A stretch of 64,000 nucleotides of DNA, taken from Candidatus Edwardsbacteria bacterium RifOxyA12_full_54_48. Lineage in GTDB: Bacteria; Edwardsbacteria; AC1; EtOH8. The notes under the pieces were generated by a model that was given only the letters and a program-made list of their open reading frames with translations, had not been told where the DNA came from and did no database searches. The DNA is taken from contig MFFN01000002.1 in assembly GCA_001777915.1 (NCBI GenBank), positions 253,674 through 317,673 of the forward strand. Direction: 5' to 3'. Below are positions 1 to 8,427 of this stretch, piece by piece. Numbering within the stretch: the stretch's first letter is position 1; each line of letters begins with the position of its first letter. Made by a program: the position numbers and the translations under genes.

Positions 1-1404
1 TCTCTGAAGGCTATCATATCCCACAAAGATGCAGGAGGGGTAATCCAAGCTCTTCTGAACCGAGAAGGACACCTCGCCCCGGGCCGTCCGGGCCCGCTCC
101 TTCTGCTGTTCCAGGGCTATATTGAAACCGTCCAGATCAAGGGTCAGGCCTTGTTCCGTTGCGATCTCCTGGGCCATATCAATGGGAAAGCCGAAGGTGT
201 CGTAGAGCTTGAACAGTACCTCGCCGGGGATGGCTTTTTTATTGGGCGGGGTGATGGCCGCGGCCGATTCCAGCAGTTTGGTAAGCCCCAGCGCCACGGT
301 GGAGACGAAATTTTCCTCCTCGTTTTTGATGACCATGGCAATGTGCTCGGTCCGTGGTTTAAGGTCGGGATAGGCCTGGCCCATGATCTCTATTACCCCC
401 GGCACCAGATGGTGCAGGAAAGGCTCCGTCAGTCCCAGCAGGCGCCCGTGCCGGGCCGCCCGCCGCAGGATCCGCCGGATGACGTAGCCCCGCCCCTCGT
501 TGGACGGCAGCACTCCGTCCCCGATGGTGAAGGTCAGGGCCCGGATGTGGTCTGCGACCACCCGGAATGAAACATCGGTCTTTTCCTGGCCGTAGGTTAT
601 CCCGGATATCTTCTCCACCGCCTTGATGACCGGATAAAAAAGGTCGGTGTCATAGTTGGAATCTTTTTTCTGCAGCACCCGGACGATGCGCTCGAAGCCC
701 ATTCCGGTGTCCACGTGCTTGCTGGGCAGTTCGGTCAGCTTTCCATCCGGCCCCCGGTCGTACTGGATGAACACCAGGTTCCAGATCTCCACGAACCGCC
801 CGCAGCCGTCCACGTTGACCCCGCAGACATGGCCGTCCTTCCCGGCCTTGGTACAGGTGCCTTCCCCCATGTCCATGTGGATCTCGGAGCAGGGGCCGCA
901 GGGGCCGGTCTCGCCCATCTCCCAGAAATTGTCCTTCTCGCCGTGGCGGCTTATATGCGAAGGGTCGATATCGGTCAGATCCTTCCAGAAACCAAAAGCC
1001 TCTTCGTCGTTGACATAGACCGTGGCATAAAGCTTGTCCTGGGGCAGTTTCCAGACAGCGGTCAGCAGTTCCCAGGCCCAGGCGATGGCCTCCTTCTTGT
1101 AATAGTCGCCGAAGGACCAGTTGCCCAGCATCTCGAAGAAGGTGTGATGGGTGTGATCCCGTCCCACCTCCTCCAGGTCGTTGTGCTTGCCGGAGACCCT
1201 TAAAACCTTCTGGCTGTTGGCCGCCCGCTTGTAGCCCCGGTCCTCCAGCCCCAGAAATATCTTCTTGAACTGGTTCATCCCGGCGTTGGTGAACAGCAGG
1301 GTGGGATCGTCCTGGGGCACCACCGAATCCGACGGCACGATGGTGTGGCCTTTGGATCTGAAGAAATCCAGGAACGATTGGCGTATTTGGTTTGATGATT
1401 GCAT
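1..1404 (-). CDS. alaS: alanyl-tRNA synthetase, 5' part only (cut by window edge)
   Basis: Charges tRNA-Ala with alanine in the cytosol. The frame is open for 468 codons from an ATG at 1404 to the left edge, so about half of a usual AlaRS of roughly 870 residues is present. The start MQSSNQIRQSFLDFFRSKGH is typical of the family, followed by the class II catalytic core with TLLFTNAGMNQFKKIFLG near residue 40 and HHTFFEMLGNWSFGDYYKK near residue 80. The C-terminal editing and C-Ala domains lie outside the window. No clear Shine-Dalgarno sequence precedes the ATG, but the N-terminus matches the family without extension. Identity is certain; only the 3' end is unseen. Confidence 0.97.
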   Translation of the reverse strand, partial: MQSSNQIRQSFLDFFRSKGHTIVPSDSVVPQDDPTLLFTNAGMNQFKKIFLGLEDRGYKRAANSQKVLRVSGKHNDLEEVGRDHTHHTFFEMLGNWSFGDYYKKEAIAWAWELLTAVWKLPQDKLYATVYVNDEEAFGFWKDLTDIDPSHISRHGEKDNFWEMGETGPCGPCSEIHMDMGEGTCTKAGKDGHVCGVNVDGCGRFVEIWNLVFIQYDRGPDGKLTELPSKHVDTGMGFERIVRVLQKKDSNYDTDLFYPVIKAVEKISGITYGQEKTDVSFRVVADHIRALTFTIGDGVLPSNEGRGYVIRRILRRAARHGRLLGLTEPFLHHLVPGVIEIMGQAYPDLKPRTEHIAMVIKNEEENFVSTVALGLTKLLESAAAITPPNKKAIPGEVLFKLYDTFGFPIDMAQEIATEQGLTLDLDGFNIALEQQKERARTARGEVSFSVQKSLDYPSCIFVGYDSLQR

Positions 1405-1434
1405 GATGTTAAGGCTTGATATTTATTTGTTAAC

Positions 1435-2067
1435 CTAATGGTTACCGTATAAGATTAAGCCACTAGTATCACCTTTAGAATGTTGAATTAAAAATGTGAT
1501 AGATAGGCTATCACGCCGCAATACAAACTGTTTATTTACTTTAAATTCAACAATAAAAGGTAGCTTTGTGCTATAGGGTTGTCCGTTTTTATACCTTTGA
1601 TTAATTATCTCGTCTTCATAAAATGAATATTTTAAACCAGTATTTATACTATCGTTTTTAAATCTCATTGTCCTTTCATTCACTTCCTTTTCCCCATTAC
1701 GACCAGGCAAATAGATCATGGGTTTTAAAGTATCTGGTAAGTAAAATTTTATATTTACATGGGATGCTTCTGAAAGGCCTGTATTTATTATATTGAAAGA
1801 TAATTTCACATTACCAAATGAATCTGTATTTGTGTTTTGTTCTTCAAGAAACAAAGAAGGTTTCTTTAATACTTCTGCTTCAATATTTTTTATGACTTGG
1901 GTAGTTTTATCTGAGGACATTAAGCTTTTATATGCTAACCAACAAGACCCTAAAGCTGCTACAGCGGTAATAATTATAAAAGTAAACTCCACTTTCGATT
2001 TTAGTGTCGGTTTTGTTTTTAAAATATTATCTGGTTTCTTTTTGGTTATTTTAAAAGTTTTTCTCAT
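1435..2067 (-). CDS. AT-rich hypothetical membrane-anchored protein
   Basis: Function not recognised. 210 residues: a lysine-rich N-terminus (about 1-30), one hydrophobic segment near residues 30-52 (FTFIIITAVAALGSCWLAY), a short helical stretch, then a probable beta-rich extracytoplasmic domain from about residue 75. I start at ATG 2067; the longer frame upstream is an antisense shadow of the hemolysin III gene. The gene is clearly more AT-rich than its neighbours and lies between alaS and the hemolysin III gene on the same strand, which suggests recent acquisition. It is probably real because the frame is long in AT-rich DNA and has a coherent anchor-plus-domain layout. Confidence 0.7.
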   Translation of the reverse strand: MRKTFKITKKKPDNILKTKPTLKSKVEFTFIIITAVAALGSCWLAYKSLMSSDKTTQVIKNIEAEVLKKPSLFLEEQNTNTDSFGNVKLSFNIINTGLSEASHVNIKFYLPDTLKPMIYLPGRNGEKEVNERTMRFKNDSINTGLKYSFYEDEIINQRYKNGQPYSTKLPFIVEFKVNKQFVLRRDSLSITFLIQHSKGDTSGLILYGNH

Positions 2068-2084
2068 ACTTTTTCTATTTGCTA

Positions 2085-2789
2085 TTATATTTTCGGCAGC
2101 AAAAACAATATGGTAAAAAAGTGACAGATGCTCCCGGCCAGCACGAACAGGTGCCAGATGGCATGATGATATTTCAATTTGTGCCACAGGTAGAAAACCG
2201 TCCCCAGCGTGTAAAACAGCCCTCCCACCCCCAGGAACACCAGGCTGGCGGTGTTGAGGTGCGCCAGCAGGGGTTTGGCCACGATCACCACGATCCACCC
2301 CATCGCCAGGTACAGCGCCGTGGACAGCACCGCAAAGCGGTTCGCCCAAAAAGCCTTGCCCACTATGCCCGCTGCGGCGATGCCCCACACCACGCCGAAC
2401 ACCAACCAGCCCAGCCGGCCGTGCAGGGTGATCAGCGCGATCGGGGTGTAGGTCCCGGCTATCAGCAGGAAGATGGACGAGTGGTCGAAGACCCGGAACA
2501 GCCGCTTGGCCCTGCCGGCGTAAAAGCTGTGATACAGAGTGGAAGACAAATACAGCAGCACCAGGGTGGCGCCGTAAATACTGAAACTGACTATGTGCCA
2601 GGCGTTCCCGGACAGGCTGGCCATCACCACCAGCACCGCCAGGGCCGCCAGGGCCAGGCCCAGCCCCACCCCGTGCAGGATGGCGTTGGTGATCTCCTCG
2701 CCCGGAGTGTAGCGTTCGACAGAATCAGCGTCGGCGTCCCGCGCTGTAGTCATTAGCTTTAGCCAGCGCCGGAAGGTAGTTTGGATCAT
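2085..2789 (-). CDS. hemolysin III / PAQR-family integral membrane protein
   Basis: 234 residues with about seven transmembrane helices. The motif run STLYHSFYAGRAKRLFRVFD followed by HSSIFLLIAGTYTPI, and the C-terminal HAIWHLFVLAGSICHF with paired histidines, are typical of bacterial hemolysin III (TrhA/YqfA) proteins. The family belongs to the wider PAQR/CREST hydrolase-like superfamily, with conserved Ser, Asp and His residues proposed to bind metal. The biological role in bacteria is uncertain and the name does not prove haemolysis. The ATG overlaps the recX stop by four bases, so the gene is translationally coupled to recX. Confidence 0.9.
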   Translation of the reverse strand: MIQTTFRRWLKLMTTARDADADSVERYTPGEEITNAILHGVGLGLALAALAVLVVMASLSGNAWHIVSFSIYGATLVLLYLSSTLYHSFYAGRAKRLFRVFDHSSIFLLIAGTYTPIALITLHGRLGWLVFGVVWGIAAAGIVGKAFWANRFAVLSTALYLAMGWIVVIVAKPLLAHLNTASLVFLGVGGLFYTLGTVFYLWHKLKYHHAIWHLFVLAGSICHFFTILFLLPKI

Positions 2790-3259
2790 TCTGAAATATT
2801 TTCCTTCAGCAGTTCCTTCAGCACTTTCGAGACTATCGAGGTTTCGTACCCCCTCCGGGCCAGAAACCCCACCAAGCGGCGCTTGGCGGCAGCGACGTCA
2901 AGCTTCCGGTAAAGTTTCAGTTTTCTCCGGGCCAGATCCAGCGCTGCTGGGAACTCATCAGAATTACTTTTATACTCCCTGATGGCCTGGTCCACTATCT
3001 CCCGGTCTATCCCCTTGGCAAAAAGCTCCTGCCGCAAACGGACCACGCCGGTGGGCCGAAAGTGCTGTCGGTTCTCGATCCAGTCCCGGGCGAACTTCTC
3101 ATCGTCCAACAGCCCCAGCGACAGCAAGTCGTCTATCACCAGATCGATATCCCCCGGGGAGACGCCTTTTACCTTAAGCTTGTCCCTGACATCCTTGACC
3201 GAGCGTCCGCGCATCTCCAACAGCCGCAGGGCATAGTTCCTGGCTTTATTTATATCCAT
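2786..3259 (-). CDS. recX: regulatory protein RecX
   Basis: 157 residues made of three-helix repeats, as in RecX, which binds RecA filaments and modulates their recombinase and coprotease activity. Typical stretches are LLEMRGRSVKDVRDKLKVKG near the N-terminus, GLLDDEKFARDWIENR near residue 50, and LARRGYETSIVSKVLKEL near the C-terminus. It lies directly downstream of recA on the same strand, the usual arrangement. An 88-bp gap between the genes carries a perfect 24-bp palindrome. The stop overlaps the next gene's start. Confidence 0.95.
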   Translation of the reverse strand: MDINKARNYALRLLEMRGRSVKDVRDKLKVKGVSPGDIDLVIDDLLSLGLLDDEKFARDWIENRQHFRPTGVVRLRQELFAKGIDREIVDQAIREYKSNSDEFPAALDLARRKLKLYRKLDVAAAKRRLVGFLARRGYETSIVSKVLKELLKENISE

Positions 3260-3290
3260 AGTTTGTTCCCGAAGGCCTTACCTCCCCTGG

Positions 3291-3314
3291 TCCCCTCCTT
3301 GATCAAGGAGGGGA
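3291..3314. repeat. 24-bp perfect palindrome between recA and recX
   Basis: A perfect inverted repeat centred on TTGATCAA with TCCCCTCC arms. It sits in a longer block, about 3281-3328, that ends in GGGGTGGTC. The same 24 bases and a similar flank recur at 41833-41856. It could form a hairpin in the recA-recX transcript, perhaps lowering recX expression, but it is a dispersed repeat rather than a dedicated terminator. Confidence 0.9.
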
Positions 3315-3347
3315 TTTTGGGGTGGTCTATCTCAGATAATGTATAAT

Positions 3348-4415
3348 CTATTTCCGCCCCCGCTTCCTGGGCTCTTCCTTCTCCTCTTTCTCCGGTTCCT
3401 TATCTTCTGTCTTCTGCCCGGCCGGCGGATTGAGCTTGGCCTTTAGTTCGATCTCTATCTTCTCCAGCAGGTCGGGATTCTGTTTGAGCATGGTCTTGAT
3501 GTTGTCCCGGCCCTGGCCCAGCCGCTCGCCCTGGTAGGAGAACCAAGCCCCGGCCTTCTCGATGACGTTGTTCTCCACCGCCAGATCCATCAGGTCGCCG
3601 ACATAGGAGATGCCCTCGCCGAAGATGATCTCGAACTCGGTGGTCCGGAAGGGCGGGGCCATCTTGTTCTTGACCACCTTGACCCGCACCCGGTTGCCGA
3701 TCATCTGCTCGCCCTGCTTGATGGTCTCTATCCGGCGGATGTCCATCCGCACCGAGGCGTGAAATTTTAAAGCCAGGCCGCCCGGGGTGGTCTCGGGGTT
3801 GCCGAACATCACCCCGATCTTCATCCGGATCTGGTTGATGAACACGATGCAGGTCTTGGAGCGGTTGGCCACCGCCGTCAGCTTGCGCAGGGCCTGGGAC
3901 ATCAGCCGGGCCTGCAGGCCCATGTGGGAATCGCCCATGTCGCCCTCGATCTCGGCCTTGGGCACCAGGGCCGCCACCGAGTCGATCACGATCACGTCCA
4001 TGGCGTTGCTGCGGACCAGGGTCTCGGTGATCTCCAAGGCGTCCTCGCCGGTGTCGGGCTGGGAGATCAGCAGGTTGTCCACGTCCACCCCCAGGGCCCG
4101 GGCGTATTTGGAATCCAGGGCATGCTCGGCGTCAATATAAGCGGCGGTGCCGCCCTTCTTCTGGGCCTGGGCCACTATCGACAGGGCCAGGGTGGTCTTG
4201 CCCGAAGCCTCGGGACCATAGATCTCCACCACCCTGCCGCGGGGCACCCCGCCCACCCCCAGTGCATAGTCCAGCGAAAGGGAGCCGGTGGGTATCACCT
4301 CCACGTTGACCCCGGCATCGCGGCTGCCCCATTTCATGATGGCCCCCTTGCCAAATTGTTTTTCGATCTGCGAAACCGCCAGATCCAAGGCTTTTGCTTT
4401 TTCGCCCTCCGCCAT
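3348..4415 (-). CDS. recA: recombinase RecA
   Basis: ATP-dependent DNA strand-exchange protein and SOS coprotease. Walker [10 protein letters not shown] lies near residue 70, with the Walker B stretch [20 protein letters not shown] and the L1/L2 loop region [23 protein letters not shown] after it. The acidic/basic C-terminal tail ([20 protein letters not shown]) is typical. Two in-frame ATGs exist. GAGGAG lies only one base before the first (4421) but seven bases before the second (4415), so I prefer 4415, giving 355 residues. I see no recognisable LexA box upstream. Confidence 0.97.
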   Translation of the reverse strand: MAEGEKAKALDLAVSQIEKQFGKGAIMKWGSRDAGVNVEVIPTGSLSLDYALGVGGVPRGRVVEIYGPEASGKTTLALSIVAQAQKKGGTAAYIDAEHALDSKYARALGVDVDNLLISQPDTGEDALEITETLVRSNAMDVIVIDSVAALVPKAEIEGDMGDSHMGLQARLMSQALRKLTAVANRSKTCIVFINQIRMKIGVMFGNPETTPGGLALKFHASVRMDIRRIETIKQGEQMIGNRVRVKVVKNKMAPPFRTTEFEIIFGEGISYVGDLMDLAVENNVIEKAGAWFSYQGERLGQGRDNIKTMLKQNPDLLEKIEIELKAKLNPPAGQKTEDKEPEKEEKEEPRKRGRK

Positions 4416-4586
4416 TTTCATGCTCCTCTCAAAATAATACGTTGAATATAATTACTAAGTTTATTTTAAACCATTGAACACGGGGCCGGTATTAGCCATA
4501 TAAAGCACAAAATAATTTTCTTGTGCTGCATCTTTATCAACACATCCCTATAATACAACAACCCTTCAATATTTCTTTCCCATCAA

Positions 4587-4616
4587 TTTTGTGCCATCGG
4601 TGCCTTTTGTGGTTGA
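4587..4616. repeat. degenerate solo copy of the CAAAGGCACCAAGACAC repeat family
   Basis: The + strand reads TTTGTGCCATCGGTGCCTTTTGTGG here, a degraded version of the arm that brackets the GxxExxY genes at 16.6-17.0 and 32.4-32.9 kb. It lies in the 237-bp AT-rich gap upstream of recA, where I see no gene. Confidence 0.6.
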
Positions 4617-4652
4617 ATGGTTACGCATAGTCTACCGTTCAACTTAAAGGCG

Positions 4653-5543
4653 TCAAACCCCGGGGTCGACGGGCAGGTTGAATGTTTCAGCCGCCCGCAT
4701 AGCCACCCCGCCCAGCTTGTCCAGCAGGGGCGTGGCCAGCCCGGCGATGACGGGAGCGAAAAGGATCCCCTCCAGCATCAGCCCCTTTAAGGAGAACAGG
4801 AATATCAGAATGCCGCAGAGCATTCCGTACCAATACTGTCCCCAGTGCCGGGCCGGGGTTGAGATCTGGTCGGCTCCCAGCACCCCCAGCGAGAACAGGA
4901 ACAGGTTGGCCGTCCAGGACAATTGAACTATATCCAGCCCCCCGTAAGCCCGGTATTGCAGATAGAGGAAAGCCAGGGGCATCAGCAGACCGGCCAGCAA
5001 TATCCTCCATTTGTAAAGCCGGTGGAGGAATAAAAACGAGAACATAATGGTCAGTCCCACCGGCAGCCAGCCGGAGATGAAATACAGCCGGCCGCTGAAA
5101 ACCGCCCCCCGCCCGGAGAGATTGGCCAGGCTTGCCCCCCCGCCGAAATAATCGCCCCCCGCCAGGACCAGCAGCGCCAGCACCAGGGGGAAGTTCAGGG
5201 GATAGGCGTACTCCCGGTCCCTGACGTAGGTTCGCAGCATGCCGCAGACCACCGTCAGCCCGGCCGGAATCATTACATTGATGCCGGCCGGCATCAGCAG
5301 GCTGATCAGGATGGCGTCGTTGACGAACCAAAGGTCCGATCTTTTCCGGCGGCCTTTTTTCAAAGCATAGATGTGCCAGACCACCCCCAGGAACAGGGAC
5401 AACAACAGCTTTGATGCCAGGCCCCAGCCCCAAAGATAGAGGCCGAACCCGGCCAGCGGCAGCAGGGCAATGAAACTGCGAAAGCCCAGCTGCTTCCAGT
5501 CAAAGCGGGTGCGGATATGGGGCCACAACGATACGTTGAACAT
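4653..5543 (-). CDS. RnfD/NqrB-family membrane protein (electron transport)
   Basis: 296 residues with about nine hydrophobic helices. RnfD and NqrB are membrane flavoproteins of the ion-pumping Rnf and Nqr complexes. The C-terminal half (ADQISTPARHWGQYWYGMLC, then EGILFAPVIAGLATPLLDKL) matches the family's DPVTSP...RGQLIYG region. The usual covalent FMN site S/T-GAT reads GGGASLANL near residue 140, so serine replaces the acceptor threonine if I have aligned it correctly. It is encoded downstream of an RnfC-like gene; no RnfA, B, E or G gene is in the window. It may therefore be a minimal or specialised Rnf-derived module. Confidence 0.8.
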   Translation of the reverse strand: MFNVSLWPHIRTRFDWKQLGFRSFIALLPLAGFGLYLWGWGLASKLLLSLFLGVVWHIYALKKGRRKRSDLWFVNDAILISLLMPAGINVMIPAGLTVVCGMLRTYVRDREYAYPLNFPLVLALLVLAGGDYFGGGASLANLSGRGAVFSGRLYFISGWLPVGLTIMFSFLFLHRLYKWRILLAGLLMPLAFLYLQYRAYGGLDIVQLSWTANLFLFSLGVLGADQISTPARHWGQYWYGMLCGILIFLFSLKGLMLEGILFAPVIAGLATPLLDKLGGVAMRAAETFNLPVDPGV

Positions 5544-5683
5544 TTACGCAGCGAACCTTAAAGTTAAAATATTAACCACTTTCGATGAGCTTCTTAACCC
5601 AGAGCTTAGACCGTTCACGCCTGCGTGCTGAAGCTAACTTTGGCGCGCAAGCACGGGCTTTGCCTCTCTGTCAAGAAAAAGGC

Positions 5684-6916
5684 TCAAAGTTTGCCCTTCC
5701 CCATCGTCTTGCCAACCTTGATCTGATGCAGCAGATGAAGGCGCGACGGGCAGACGAAGCTGCACAGTCCGCACTCCAGGCATTTTTCCAGGCCCAGGGC
5801 GGAATATTTGTCCGCCCGGCCCTCGCCCACCGCGGCGTACAGGCAGTGGGGGCTCAGGCCCCGGGGGCAGATGTTGGAGCATTCCCCGCAGTTGATGCAC
5901 AGGCTGTCCTCCCAGGAAATGTCGTCCTTCATCATGATCACCCCGTCGGTGTCCGGGGTCACCGGCATCTTCGGGCTGTAGTAGCTCTGGCCGGTCATCA
6001 GCCCGCCCAGGATCAGCTTGATCTTGCGGTAGCGCGACAGGTCGCGCTTGAATACCTGCTCCAGGGTCATTCCCAGCGGCAGCCGGACATTGGCCGACTG
6101 CCCGGAGGTCTGGTCCCAGACGGTGCACAGCTTGGTGATCATCGGCCATCCCTCGATCACCGCCTGCCGGATGTTCCACACCTCCTCCAGACCGTAGACC
6201 ATGGAGCTCTGGGATCCCGGGAAATTATCCTGCAGCAGGCCGGCATGGCCCTGGGGATATTTGGGCTCCACTATTTCCACCGAAAGGTTCACCGCGCTGG
6301 TCAACAGCACCTTCATCCGTTCTATCAGGTCCGGCATGTCGGATGAAATGACCACCCGCCCCCGCACCGAGCGGTGGACCTGCATCATGATCCGCATCCC
6401 CTCTATCAGCTTCTCCGGGGCCTCTTTCAGCAGGCGGATGTTGCCGGATACCGGCGGCTCCAGACTCAGGCCGTTGAATATCAGCAGGCCTATATCCGGC
6501 GGCTCCTGCAGGTCCCTGATCCCGGCTTCCCATATCCGATGGCCCAGGTCGCCCCTGGTCCTCTCCCAGAATCGGGGAAAGGCCTCCAGCACAACTTTCG
6601 GCTGGTGCTGGGCCTGGGACACCTGAAGATAGACGGTCAGCCGGGGGAAATCAAAATTCCTGGGCCGGGCCACCAGGTCGGGAAAGTCCTCGATCCTCTC
6701 CACCTGCCCGGCCAGCGGCGCATATACCGGAAGGCCCTTCGAATCATAGCCGATGGCGTCGTAGGCATGGACCCAGTCCCCGGGAAAGACCGAGGCCTTG
6801 CCCCCGTGCCACAGGGGGATGGTCAGAAAATCCGGCCGGTCGGGATTTTCTATGGGCTTTTTATAACAGAACATCTTGGCCGGCCAATGCCAGCCGCCGC
6901 TGATGGATCTGGCCAT
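5684..6916 (-). CDS. RnfC-like iron-sulfur protein
   Basis: 410 residues. The N-terminus GGWHWPAKM corresponds to the GG(I/V)HPxxxK start of RnfC, and LSLEPPVSGNIRLL and EPKYPQGHAGLL match its core. Two 4Fe-4S motifs, CINCGECSNICP and CLECGLCSFVCPS, sit near residues 335-390. The glycine-rich GGAGFPT loop that binds NADH/FMN in standard RnfC appears replaced by RDLQEPPD near residue 145, so NADH oxidation is doubtful. The N-terminal match supports the ATG at 6916 although no Shine-Dalgarno sequence is seen. It is paired with the RnfD-like gene 140 bp downstream. Confidence 0.82.
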   Translation of the reverse strand: MARSISGGWHWPAKMFCYKKPIENPDRPDFLTIPLWHGGKASVFPGDWVHAYDAIGYDSKGLPVYAPLAGQVERIEDFPDLVARPRNFDFPRLTVYLQVSQAQHQPKVVLEAFPRFWERTRGDLGHRIWEAGIRDLQEPPDIGLLIFNGLSLEPPVSGNIRLLKEAPEKLIEGMRIMMQVHRSVRGRVVISSDMPDLIERMKVLLTSAVNLSVEIVEPKYPQGHAGLLQDNFPGSQSSMVYGLEEVWNIRQAVIEGWPMITKLCTVWDQTSGQSANVRLPLGMTLEQVFKRDLSRYRKIKLILGGLMTGQSYYSPKMPVTPDTDGVIMMKDDISWEDSLCINCGECSNICPRGLSPHCLYAAVGEGRADKYSALGLEKCLECGLCSFVCPSRLHLLHQIKVGKTMGKGKL

Positions 6917-6999
6917 TTAATTTGTTGAAATTTATTTTTGTAAGTTGCAATAAAACTAACTCGTTAAGTATAAGACAGTATCCATAAAAAGTCAAATAA

Positions 7000-7037
7000 A
7001 AAAGGCGACTTCCATATGAATGGAAATCACCTTTTTT
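7000..7037 (-). terminator. rho-independent terminator of the pilin operon
   Basis: A hairpin with arms GGTGATTTCCAT and ATGGAAGTCGCC (minus strand, one mismatch region) is followed by a T-run on the minus strand. It lies just downstream of the last pilin gene. Confidence 0.85.
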
Positions 7038-7048
7038 AGGAAAGCGGT

Positions 7049-8422
7049 TTAGTACTTCTGGTCCACCTCCCGCTGGGATATCACCTTCATCCCTACGCCG
7101 GTGGCGTTCTGTACCACCCGGGCCAGCGTCTGGCTGGAATAGAGCACGTCGATGCTGCCAGTGATAGAGGTTTCCGTCTCGCCCAGCACCACTATGCCCC
7201 CCAACACCCAGGTGGTGCCGGTGGACTGGTAATTGCCATCGACGTATATCAATCCCTTGATAGCCAGGTTGGAGGAGGAGTGCAGGTCTCCGCCCCTGAT
7301 CCACAGTATCCCATCGTGTTCCAGGCCGGAGCCATGCCCGGCGTACATGGTATTGCCATCCAGCCGCACCAGGCCTCTTACTGGGTACATGTCATTGCCC
7401 CAGTCCAGATTGGTGCAGGTAGCCGAATCCATGCCCATGATATCCCATATCTTGTAGATCGGCCGGGTGGATTTCTCAACCACATCGGGATTGCCCCAGG
7501 CCTTTTGGTTGGCGCCGGTGTTGAAAAACAAGCTGTCGGTCTCGATCCCCGGCACGCATCCCGCCATGGTGCAGCTGTTTCTGGCTACCACAGGATTAAG
7601 ATACCCATTGGCCGCTAAACCATGCGGTTCGTCGGCCTCCACATGCCAGCCGAATGGCTGTCCGGATACCGGAATAAAGCAGTTGGGCGGGCTCAAATTA
7701 TACGGAGTATTGGCGGGATGGTCATGGCCGCAGACATCGGCGTTGCCGTTGCCGGTCACCGGGGCCTTGGAGCTTAAACCCGCCCTGGTCCGGGCGGTAA
7801 AGCGCGGCACCACCACCTCGGTGACCAGGGTCCGCCGGGCCGACCCCACCTGGCCGGTGGAGATGATCTCCCAAACCGGGTATGCGTCCTGAGGCGTGGG
7901 CGAGACCCGGCCCAGGGTTATCATGTCCCGTTTGTAATCATAAAAATAGATCTCACCGGACGCCAGAATGCCATCCCCGTTGGTATCATGGCTCTTGTAC
8001 CTTATCTGCAGCACGGACGAGCTGTCGCCGAAGTCACCGTAGTTCTCGGAATAGTTCAGGGTGTTAGTGCTGGTCTGGACGGTCTTCCTATAATAATTAT
8101 TGCCCGATACAGCGGTACCGGGTTGGTTAAGGGTGATATATACCCGACGGTTGGGGTTCAAACTGCCACCGTTGATGTCCTCGACGATCACCGTATCGTT
8201 GCCCGAAGCATATGGCAGGGACAGCCGGGCGATGGCCTCGGCCTCCCCGGCCTTGGCCAGGGCCAGGGCCTGGGAGCTGCGCATCCGGTTGGCGGTGATG
8301 GTCTTCTCGTTGACGATGTTGTACATCAACCCGCTGGCCATAACCGAGAGCACCAATATCACCATCAGGGCCAGCACCAAGGCGATGCCTTTTTGATTAT
8401 TAAGATTTTTCATGATATTCAC
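7049..8422 (-). CDS. PilX-like type IV pilus assembly protein (minor pilin)
   Basis: 457 residues. The N-terminus NNQKG|IALVLALMVILVLS has a prepilin-peptidase site followed by a hydrophobic helix without Glu5, as in PilX/GspK-type minor pilins. The mature part is long and polar with scattered Cys pairs (NADVCGHDH, NCFIPV, NSCTMAGC, SATCTN), suggesting disulfides outside the cell. It is the last gene of a four-pilin operon, six bases after the PilW-like gene and before a clear terminator. Likely part of the pilus-tip initiation complex. Confidence 0.85.
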   Translation of the reverse strand: MNIMKNLNNQKGIALVLALMVILVLSVMASGLMYNIVNEKTITANRMRSSQALALAKAGEAEAIARLSLPYASGNDTVIVEDINGGSLNPNRRVYITLNQPGTAVSGNNYYRKTVQTSTNTLNYSENYGDFGDSSSVLQIRYKSHDTNGDGILASGEIYFYDYKRDMITLGRVSPTPQDAYPVWEIISTGQVGSARRTLVTEVVVPRFTARTRAGLSSKAPVTGNGNADVCGHDHPANTPYNLSPPNCFIPVSGQPFGWHVEADEPHGLAANGYLNPVVARNSCTMAGCVPGIETDSLFFNTGANQKAWGNPDVVEKSTRPIYKIWDIMGMDSATCTNLDWGNDMYPVRGLVRLDGNTMYAGHGSGLEHDGILWIRGGDLHSSSNLAIKGLIYVDGNYQSTGTTWVLGGIVVLGETETSITGSIDVLYSSQTLARVVQNATGVGMKVISQREVDQKY

Positions 8423-8427
8423 CCCTG

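Noticed and set aside
1435-2388. Longer reading frame of 317 codons at the AT-rich orphan
   Set aside because: Its first 107 codons are a shadow of the hemolysin III gene on the same strand in another frame; the coherent protein starts at 2067.
4416-4652. LexA/SOS box upstream of recA
   Set aside because: I looked for a palindromic operator and saw none that I would defend.
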